From the NCBI GenBank assembly GCA_965661355.1, contig CBFIDI010000046.1, positions 1-10,384 on the forward strand: a stretch of 10,384 bases of DNA, given 5' to 3'. Within the stretch, counting starts at the first letter, position 1, and every line of letters starts with the position of its first letter. The DNA is from CAMCFD01 sp965661355. Its GTDB lineage: Bacteria > Pseudomonadota > Alphaproteobacteria > Rickettsiales > UBA1997. A program made the position numbers and the translations under genes. Below, in pieces: positions 1 through 6,072 of this stretch. Under the pieces are notes generated by a model. The model did not search any database. It was given only the letters and a program-made list of their open reading frames with translations, and had not been told where the DNA came from.

Positions 1-211
1 CTAAATTTGTTGAAAAAATAGGGAATATTAACATGAAAACTGTATTTTTTTTAATAAACTTCCAATAAAATATTTTTTTTATATTCTTGCACTCTTCCTT
101 AAATGTAAATTATGGCTTTATACTAAATTTGCCTGTTTTTTTAATAAATTAAACATTATCAATGCAATATTATATTAAATAAAAAGTTAACGCTAATTAA
201 GATCGGTTATT
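1..211. other. AT-rich spacer, no clear gene
   Basis: This stretch is very AT-rich and carries many T runs. A plus-strand frame is open from the left edge to a TAA at 66-68 and would read as about 21 residues. A minus-strand ATG at 34-32 opens a frame running off the left edge. Either could be the end of a neighbouring gene, but neither is long enough to support. I see no GC-rich terminator hairpin after the thioredoxin-like gene that ends at 212. Confidence 0.4.
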
Positions 212-709
212 TTATTTGCATTTACTTATTATATTTTGAATTTTTTGACTATTTAAGGCCCCGACTAGTTTATGGCATAATTTTTGATTTTTATTCATAG
301 CGATTGAATAAGGCAAGATCCCCTCTTTATTTCCAAATCTTTTTAGTAGGTCGCGCGGATTATTACGGTCTGAAACATTTAATATTGTAAAATCACCTTC
401 GCTCACTCCGGCTTTTTTGATAAATTCTTTTGTATCTTTGTGATAAGAAGTTCCAATTAAGACGAACTCTATATTTTTATAATATTTTTTATTATCTTTT
501 AAAAAAACCATTTCGGCTAAGCAGGGCATGCATTTATTGTCAATAAAAGCAAATATTGTAATATTATTATTCTTAAAATCATCTTCGTTATAAAAATTGA
601 CATAATTAATATTTGCAAGAGAAAACTTAACTTTGTCGCCAAGGTCAGCAAAAGACTTGGTGACAAAGTTAAAAGAAATAACTAATAATAAGATTAATAA
701 ATTTTTCAT
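212..709 (-). CDS. Secreted thioredoxin-like (TlpA/redoxin type) protein
   Basis: The 165-residue product begins with a typical signal peptide (residues 1-21, basic Lys then a Leu/Ile-rich core, likely cut after KSFA), so it should act in the periplasm. A thioredoxin-fold pattern follows: a beta strand (ITIFAFID), then the redox motif CMPC at about residues 60-63, and a cis-proline loop (GILPYSIAMN, Pro near 133) before a strand and C-terminal helix. TlpA-like proteins reduce or exchange disulfides in exported proteins. I chose ATG at 709 because an upstream TTG at 724 would put five residues before the signal peptide and overlap the receptor gene; with the ATG the gap is 4 bp. No Shine-Dalgarno motif is visible, so coupling to the upstream receptor gene is likely. 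Two further cysteines lie near the C-terminus. The exact subfamily and substrate are unknown; the receptor's own CxxC is a candidate partner (inference). Confidence 0.8.
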   Translation of the reverse strand: MKNLLILLLVISFNFVTKSFADLGDKVKFSLANINYVNFYNEDDFKNNNITIFAFIDNKCMPCLAEMVFLKDNKKYYKNIEFVLIGTSYHKDTKEFIKKAGVSEGDFTILNVSDRNNPRDLLKRFGNKEGILPYSIAMNKNQKLCHKLVGALNSQKIQNIISKCK

Positions 710-713
710 TTGA

Positions 714-2810
714 TTATAAATCAATTTTTAAAGTCGCGTACATATATCTTCCTATAACTGGGCCCCAAATATTAGCGACATCAATTTCGCCACCAGCCCC
801 AGGGTCGGTTAAAAATAATTGTGAATCATCATTGGTTTGAACATAATCAAACAGGTTGTTAACTCCCAAAGACAGACCCACATATTTGCTTAGCTTAATA
901 TCAGATCTTAAATCTAAAGTAGTGAAAGCTTCAGATTCGTCTGATTTCTTGGTACCGTTAAGGTTAAATCTTTCGCCGTAGAATTTTTCTACATCGCTTT
1001 TTCCGGTCCAGTTAAGTTGGGCATATAAATTTAGATTGTCATTTACTTTATGGTCCAGACCCAAGAAGGCTCTTTGTTTTGGTCTGGCAATAGGTAAGTC
1101 ACCAGTTTCAAAATCAAAGAAGTTTAACTCGCCACCCAGCGAAATAGTAGACCTAGGGGTCAATAAATAACTGGCATTTAAATCAATATTTTGAATTGTA
1201 ACCTCATTTTCAGAATTATTAAATAATGCAACATTATTTACATCGTCAATTTCAATTTTTGCAATATTTTCGATATTGGTATAGTTGTAAGCGACAGTTG
1301 TATTTAGCCTATCTCCTTGAAAATTCAAGCTATAGCTTAAGTTTTTAGATTTTTCAACTTCTTCAATATCTCGCCTAATATTGTTTACACTGAGTAAACC
1401 ATGTTCATATTCAAAATATGAAGACGGAGCTCTATAGCCAGTACCAAGCGATAACCTGCTATCAAATGAGTCGTTATGATGTAGTAAAAAATTAGCTCTG
1501 GGCGTAAAAATAGCGTCAAATTCATTGTGATAATCTCCGCGTACCGACAAAGTAGTTTCGAGTTTATCGTCAAATGAAGAATTATAAAGTTTAGTAAAGA
1601 TACCATTTGTAACATAACGGAAATTATCAACCCCGTCAACTTGGGCTCGATTACCGTTGCCATCATCAATTATACCATTGCTATCAAGATCTTGATATAA
1701 ATAATTATAACCAAAAGTTAACTCGTTGTTATTGTTAATATCAAATCTTGCTGCGGCCTCGGTGTAATATTGCATTTGATCGGCTATATAAATTTGATTT
1801 GAATAAGAAGAGTCTTGGTGATGACTAGCCAGTCCAAAAGCAAACCTTAAGCCACCAAAATTTGTGTCTTTTTCGGCGGTGGTAACAACTTGCCTTCTTT
1901 TGGTTTTAATTATTTCAGAAATGCCGTTAAGACCTTCGTCATAACCAGCTACAGCAGGGGAGTCATTGCTGCCATTTTTCGTATTAGCAAAATTAAAAGG
2001 ATTTCCGTTATTAGAATCTTGAATTGCACTTATATTGCTAACAGAAGCGCCACCAGCTCTTTCTTCGGTTGCAAAACTAATATTGCCTTTTATTGTAAAA
2101 TCTAACAAATCATCGATAAAAAATCCGGCCGAAATATTTTGCCTGTCATATTTAGGGGCTTCAGAAATTAAGTTGTTATCTTCGTCAATATGATCTCTAG
2201 AACTATCAACCGCAGAAATACTAACTGCGCCGCCATCAACGACTTTAGAGCTGTACAGGTTAAACTCTTTAGTATTGTAAGAGCCGTAAGTTAATTGCGT
2301 GGAAAATTGATCTTTTACGGGTTTTTTTGTTACAATATTAACCGTGCCAGATAAAGCTTCGGGTGCAATAACGCTTGTTCCGGCGCCACGGGCAACCTCA
2401 ACCCTTTCAATATTGTTTATTCCAATTGAATCAAGTCCATAAACTCCGGAAACGGAAGAATAAATAGGAACTCCGTCAATCATAACAGTAGTATATTGAG
2501 ACGGCATTTGATTAAGTGAAATTCCTCTGGCGCCACAAACAGAGCAGTTAACCTCGTCAGATATTCCTGGGTTTTTTCTTATTGCATCAACAATGTTATT
2601 AAAACCAGATTTTTGAAGTGTTTCAGAGTTTATAACTTCAGTTTTTACCAAGTCATCTTTTAACATCCCTGGTTTAAAAGCTTTAGAAGTGTTGGTTGCG
2701 ACAACTTTAACTACATTTAATTCTTTGTCGCTTTCTGCAAAAGCAATATTAGAAGCCGACAAAGTAATTCCTAGAATTAAAGTACTTGTTAAATTAATAT
2801 AGTTTTTCAT
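714..2810 (-). CDS. TonB-dependent outer-membrane receptor with NCSVCG plug motif
   Basis: The 698-residue product has a signal peptide (1-25, ending AFA), a TonB-box-like stretch near 31-39 (LNVVKVVAT), a plug domain (about 50-162) and a long beta-barrel ending in the family's closing motif (NNLFDY..., then GPVIGRYMYATLKIDL). Such receptors import iron chelates, heme, cobalamin or other metal complexes using TonB-ExbBD energy. Plug landmarks include IVDAIRKNPGI, VMIDGVPI, IERVEVARGAG and ALSGTVNIVTKKP. The plug carries two cysteines, C89 and C92 (NCSVCGARG), just before the Q..YTTVMIDGVPI strand. I recall a similar NCxxC form in some Bacteroidetes receptors, which could bind a metal. The last residue is Leu rather than the usual Phe. 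A Fur box overlaps its probable promoter, pointing to iron or heme, but the substrate cannot be read from the sequence. TonB and ExbBD are not in the window. Confidence 0.93.
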   Translation of the reverse strand: MKNYINLTSTLILGITLSASNIAFAESDKELNVVKVVATNTSKAFKPGMLKDDLVKTEVINSETLQKSGFNNIVDAIRKNPGISDEVNCSVCGARGISLNQMPSQYTTVMIDGVPIYSSVSGVYGLDSIGINNIERVEVARGAGTSVIAPEALSGTVNIVTKKPVKDQFSTQLTYGSYNTKEFNLYSSKVVDGGAVSISAVDSSRDHIDEDNNLISEAPKYDRQNISAGFFIDDLLDFTIKGNISFATEERAGGASVSNISAIQDSNNGNPFNFANTKNGSNDSPAVAGYDEGLNGISEIIKTKRRQVVTTAEKDTNFGGLRFAFGLASHHQDSSYSNQIYIADQMQYYTEAAARFDINNNNELTFGYNYLYQDLDSNGIIDDGNGNRAQVDGVDNFRYVTNGIFTKLYNSSFDDKLETTLSVRGDYHNEFDAIFTPRANFLLHHNDSFDSRLSLGTGYRAPSSYFEYEHGLLSVNNIRRDIEEVEKSKNLSYSLNFQGDRLNTTVAYNYTNIENIAKIEIDDVNNVALFNNSENEVTIQNIDLNASYLLTPRSTISLGGELNFFDFETGDLPIARPKQRAFLGLDHKVNDNLNLYAQLNWTGKSDVEKFYGERFNLNGTKKSDESEAFTTLDLRSDIKLSKYVGLSLGVNNLFDYVQTNDDSQLFLTDPGAGGEIDVANIWGPVIGRYMYATLKIDL

Positions 2811-2901
2811 TTTTAATATACGAATTCAGTTTTTTATTAAATAGCCCAAAAATAGAAAAATAATTAAAAGTCGATATATTTTAATTTTCAAATTTAAATA
2901 A

Positions 2902-2943
2902 CTATTTACAGCTTAAAATTTCATCAAAAAAACCACCATTCAT
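2902..2943 (-). CDS. Possible 13-codon leader peptide
   Basis: Inside the predicted long leader of the receptor gene, an ATG opens a 13-codon frame (MNGGFFDEILSCK, then TAG). Its codons look more coding-like than the flanking AT-rich DNA. There is no clear ribosome binding site, and such a short frame may be chance. It could be a leader peptide or a remnant of an older gene. Confidence 0.2.
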   Translation of the reverse strand: MNGGFFDEILSCK

Positions 2944-3034
2944 AATAATTTTTTTAGTAAAATATTTTTAACTTAAATAATCGTTTAAATATTGAAAATA
3001 ATATAAGCAATATATTTGTTGTTCACAAATAAAT

Positions 3035-3055
3035 AGTAATGATAATCATTATCAT
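3035..3055. promoter_or_regulatory. Fur box
   Basis: Positions 3035-3053 match the classical 19-bp Fur consensus (GATAATGATAATCATTATC) at 17 of 19 bases, differing only at the first two. The core 3039-3055 is a perfect inverted repeat with 8-bp arms (ATGATAAT / ATTATCAT) around the central C at 3047. It lies over the -10 element of the predicted receptor promoter, the position expected for iron-dependent repression. The distance to the ftsZ promoter (over 110 bp) makes control of ftsZ unlikely. Confidence 0.8.
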
Positions 3056-3076
3056 ATAATAATTTATCAAAGTCAA
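3048..3076 (-). promoter_or_regulatory. Sigma-70 promoter of the receptor/thioredoxin operon
   Basis: On the minus strand, TTGACT (3076-3071) is followed after 17 bp by GATAAT (3053-3048), five of six matches for each box. Transcription would start near 3041, giving an untranslated leader of about 230 nt before the receptor ATG at 2810. The -10 lies within the Fur box, which supports both calls together. Confidence 0.6.
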
Positions 3077-3169
3077 CCAAAAAATTTAAAACTATTATAA
3101 TTTTAGAAAAATCTATTAAATTTTGTTAATTATTGCGTTAATCAAGTTAATCTAAAGTAAAATTCTTTC

Positions 3170-3198
3170 TTGACAATATCTGATTTTTAAGATCTAAT
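3170..3198 (+). promoter_or_regulatory. Sigma-70 promoter of ftsZ
   Basis: A perfect -35 box TTGACA (3170-3175) is followed after 17 bp by TCTAAT (3193-3198), five of six matches to the -10 consensus. The predicted start near 3205 gives a short leader of about 32 nt to the ftsZ ATG. Confidence 0.65.
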
Positions 3199-3236
3199 CG
3201 AGCTATAAAAGATATCAAAACTAAAAATCAAAAACC

Positions 3237-4907
3237 ATGGCTCTAAATATAGAAATCCCTGAAGAAAAAACTCTAAAACCAAAAATTACAATTTTTGGCG
3301 TTGGTGGCGCTGGTGGAAATGCCACGAATAATATGATTAATTCTAAGCTTGAAGGCGTAGAGTTTGTCGCTGCTAATACTGACGCTCAGGCGTTAGAAAA
3401 TTCTCAGGCCAAAATTAAAATTCAGCTTGGCCTTGAAACTACAAAAGGTCTTGGCGCCGGTTCTTTTCCGGACCGCGGAAAAATTGCGGCCGAAGAAAAT
3501 ATCGAAGAAATTGAAAAAGCCCTTGAAGGAAATCACATGATTTTTATTGCCGCTGGTATGGGTGGCGGAACCGGAACGGGCGCGGCTCCGGTTATTGCAA
3601 AATTAGCTAAAGAGCGCGACATATTAACTGTTGGCGTTGTAACAAAACCCTTCCATTTTGAAGGTAAATATCGCATGGAAACCGCCGATAAAGGAATTGA
3701 AGAGTTAAAGCAACATGTCGATACATTAATTATAATACCAAATCAAAATTTGTTTAGAATTGCTAATGAAAGAACAACTTTTGAATCTGCTTTTAAAATG
3801 GCCGACGATGTTCTTCACGCTGGCGTACGCGGAATTACTGACTTAATTACAATGCCGGGCCTTGTTAATCTTGACTTTGCTGATATTAGAACCGTAATGA
3901 CCAAAATGGGAAAAGCTATGATGGGAACTGGCGAAGCCGAAGGCGAAAATCGTGCGGTTGAAGCTTGCGAGGCTGCAATTTCGAACCCGCTTCTTGACGA
4001 TGTCTCAATTAGAGGTGCGCGCGGAGTTCTTGTTAACATGACTGGTGGACCTGATATGACTCTTTTTGAAGCTGACTTAGCGGTCAATACTATTAAAAGC
4101 GAAGTTGACGAAAATGCTAATATAATTTTTGGTTCGGCTTTTGACGAAAATATGAAGGGCAAAATAAGAATTTCAGTTGTTGCAACCGGAATGGACGAAG
4201 ATGAGTTTATGGAGGGTAGAATAATTGAGAATTCAATGCCAAGATCAAGTAAATTTAATAATAAACAACAAGGCCAAGAACTTAACACCAGAAAGAAAGA
4301 TTCATTTTTTAATGGTACAAAAGTAGAGCAGCTTGACGACGAGACCATAGAAGAAATTAGCGCGACAGATTTTCAAAGTAAAAAAAATTATCTAGAAGAA
4401 GAAAATAGCGATTACGGAAAATCTGAATTTAATCCTAAGCAAGATGATATTTCTAAAATATCAAGAATTGACTTCTTGCAAGATGATTCGCGCAATATCG
4501 TAGAATCAAAACAAGAAGTGCAAGAAGTTGAGGCGGAAAAAGACCATAAAAAATTAAAAAGTAAAAAAGCGCCCAATCAAGAAAAAAAAGATAGCGGCTT
4601 TAGTCTTTTTAGCTTTATGTCAAGCTCGAAAGTAAAAGAGGAATTTGAAGATGAAAATGAAAATTCGCCGGTTGAAGAATCTGAAAATGAAGGGGCCGAA
4701 GATTTTGAAGCATTTCAAGAAGAAAGACAGAAAAAAGAATCTAGTAACCGAAAAAATTTAAAGCCGAAAAAAATTAAAAAAGATTTAGCTGCAAAAAAAC
4801 AAGAGTTTTTTGGATCTATTGGCTCGCAAGAAGATGGAGAAAGTAAAGCTTCCGAGCATGAAGAAGATATATTAAATGTTCCAGCTTTTTTTCGCAAAAA
4901 AAAATAA
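3237..4907 (+). CDS. ftsZ: Cell division GTPase FtsZ
   Basis: FtsZ polymerises into the cytokinetic ring and recruits the divisome. The GTPase core (about residues 15-320) shows the nucleotide-binding GVGGAGGNA (21-29), the tubulin signature GMGGGTGTGAAP (107-118) and the T7 synergy loop NLDFADI (211-217) with the catalytic Asp residues. A long, charged, Lys/Glu-rich linker of about 220 residues follows. The protein ends in a conserved tail, DILNVPAFFRKKK, the peptide that binds FtsA and other partners. At 556 residues it is longer than the roughly 380 of E. coli FtsZ, as is common in alphaproteobacteria because of the linker. The start at ATG 3237 agrees with the promoter, though no Shine-Dalgarno motif is visible. 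No ftsQ or ftsA lies upstream, so the gene is outside a classical dcw cluster. The coding sequence ends in nine A and overlaps the next gene by one base. Confidence 0.98.
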   Translation: MALNIEIPEEKTLKPKITIFGVGGAGGNATNNMINSKLEGVEFVAANTDAQALENSQAKIKIQLGLETTKGLGAGSFPDRGKIAAEENIEEIEKALEGNHMIFIAAGMGGGTGTGAAPVIAKLAKERDILTVGVVTKPFHFEGKYRMETADKGIEELKQHVDTLIIIPNQNLFRIANERTTFESAFKMADDVLHAGVRGITDLITMPGLVNLDFADIRTVMTKMGKAMMGTGEAEGENRAVEACEAAISNPLLDDVSIRGARGVLVNMTGGPDMTLFEADLAVNTIKSEVDENANIIFGSAFDENMKGKIRISVVATGMDEDEFMEGRIIENSMPRSSKFNNKQQGQELNTRKKDSFFNGTKVEQLDDETIEEISATDFQSKKNYLEEENSDYGKSEFNPKQDDISKISRIDFLQDDSRNIVESKQEVQEVEAEKDHKKLKSKKAPNQEKKDSGFSLFSFMSSSKVKEEFEDENENSPVEESENEGAEDFEAFQEERQKKESSNRKNLKPKKIKKDLAAKKQEFFGSIGSQEDGESKASEHEEDILNVPAFFRKKK

Positions 4908-5533
4908 TGGCACAAATATATCTAATTAGTCCAGAAAAAATAAACAATATAAACGATTTTGCTGATAACCTAACAATTGCCTTAAAAACTGGTCTGGTAA
5001 AAATATTTCAGCTTCGCCTTAAGGGTTATGACGATAGTCTGGTAAAACAATATTGCCTTATTTTAAAAGATATTTGTCGCAATTATCATTGCAAAATAAT
5101 TCTCAATGATAATTATAAATTAGCTTTTGAATTGGGTCTTGATGGTGTTCATATGGGTCAAGATGATGGTAAAATTCAAAGCGCCAGAAGTTTTGCAGGC
5201 AAAGATTTTATAATTGGAGCTAGTTGCTATGATGTAAAAGATTTAGCAATAAGAGCGGTAAAAAATGGAGCAAACTATTTATCATTTGGCACTTTTTTTC
5301 ACAGCAATACCAAAAATTCTATTGGCAAGCCAAAGCCAGAAATACTTAAATGGGCAAAAGAAAAATTTCCTCAAAATATAGAAATTTGCGCTATTGGTGG
5401 TATAAATAACAATAATGTAAAGTTAATTTGTGAAAATAAGGCTGATTTAATATCCGTTATTTCATATATCTGGCAAAATCCAGAAGGAATTGAATTTGCT
5501 CTAAAGTCTTTGATGCGAGAGATTTATTCTTAA
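4907..5533 (+). CDS. thiE: Thiamine phosphate synthase (ThiE/TenI family)
   Basis: ThiE joins the hydroxymethylpyrimidine diphosphate and thiazole phosphate moieties to make thiamine phosphate. The 208-residue TIM-barrel protein keeps the family landmarks in order: FQLRLKG (34-40), ILNDNYKLA with Asn67/Asp68, GLDGVHMGQDD (77-87, Asp87 in the place of the second Mg2+ ligand), IIGASC (102-107), the phosphate loop FHSNTK (131-136) and CAIGGIN (161-167). QLRLK replaces the QxREK of the Bacillus enzyme; the Glu is lost but Arg and Lys stay. A TenI-like or otherwise diverged member cannot be excluded, since TenI paralogues share the fold without synthase activity. The ATG shares its A with the ftsZ stop (TAATG), so translation is probably coupled to ftsZ. 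No other thi genes are in the window. Confidence 0.85.
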   Translation: MAQIYLISPEKINNINDFADNLTIALKTGLVKIFQLRLKGYDDSLVKQYCLILKDICRNYHCKIILNDNYKLAFELGLDGVHMGQDDGKIQSARSFAGKDFIIGASCYDVKDLAIRAVKNGANYLSFGTFFHSNTKNSIGKPKPEILKWAKEKFPQNIEICAIGGINNNNVKLICENKADLISVISYIWQNPEGIEFALKSLMREIYS

Positions 5534-6072
5534 AATGCCAAAAATAATATAATTTCAAAGTAAAAAAGATTAGGTTTTTTTATGTGGCCTTGAAGATGAT
5601 AGATAGTGTTAAGGGGTAGTAAATTAGTAAAATCTATTTTAATTTAAGGTAAGTTATCAATAAAATAACTTTGCAAATATTATAATTTTTTTGCTGGTTG
5701 CTTCCAAAGGGTTAGTTATTAAGAATGCTGTCAAGTTCTACTTTAAATTCTAATTTAATAATAAATTATTTAATTTGTTATTGAAAGCGACATATTGAAT
5801 TTTTATTTAGTTTTTTTGACATGCGAATTTAGTAATTAAACGATAGCAGATAAATTGGCTTTTGAAGTTAGATCTTGGTTAAAATGATTTTTCTGTAGAT
5901 AAAATTAGCGCAATGTTACAATTTAAACTTGACGCTGGCGTATAAAATTTTAGTAAATAAGTTATTAAAAATTTCAAACTTTGCCGCAACTCATTTCTGT
6001 TAACAGATAATTTATTAACAAAATTCTCTACCTTAAATATATAACTTAAAATGGATATTTAGATATAGATAA
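5534..6072. other. Spacer between convergent thiE and spoT, with possible gene remnants
   Basis: This 539-bp gap lies between the 3' ends of thiE and spoT. It has no intact gene of supportable length, no tRNA-like fold that I can see and no strong terminator. The best terminator-like candidate is a weak A6/T7 pairing around 5562-5581. Short stretches look coding-like on the plus strand, notably 5846-6044 (listed separately) and a frame of about 24 codons at 5548-5620. Confidence 0.5.
5846..6044 (+). pseudogene. Possible decayed gene fragment, family unknown
   Basis: Reading from 5846 gives ADKLAFEVRSWLK and then TGA at 5885. A one-base frame change around 5883 gives NDFSVDKISAMLQFKLDAGV up to TAA at 5943. 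After another stop at 5958, the same frame stays open for 27 codons to TAA at 6042. The residue mix and the locally higher GC look like real protein rather than random AT-rich DNA. I do not recognise the family, and chance remains possible. Confidence 0.3.

Noticed and set aside
710..724. TTG start for the thioredoxin-like protein
   Set aside because: It would add MIYNQ before a normal signal peptide; the ATG at 709 gives a standard N-terminus and a 4-bp gap to the receptor gene.
1385..2105. Open frames of 71 to 94 codons within the receptor gene in other frames
   Set aside because: They overlap a well-supported receptor gene and show no family features.
3815..4348. A 177-codon open frame antisense to ftsZ
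   Set aside because: It lies wholly within the conserved FtsZ coding sequence, its product has a Ser/Leu/Ile-rich mirror composition, and it has no recognisable domain.
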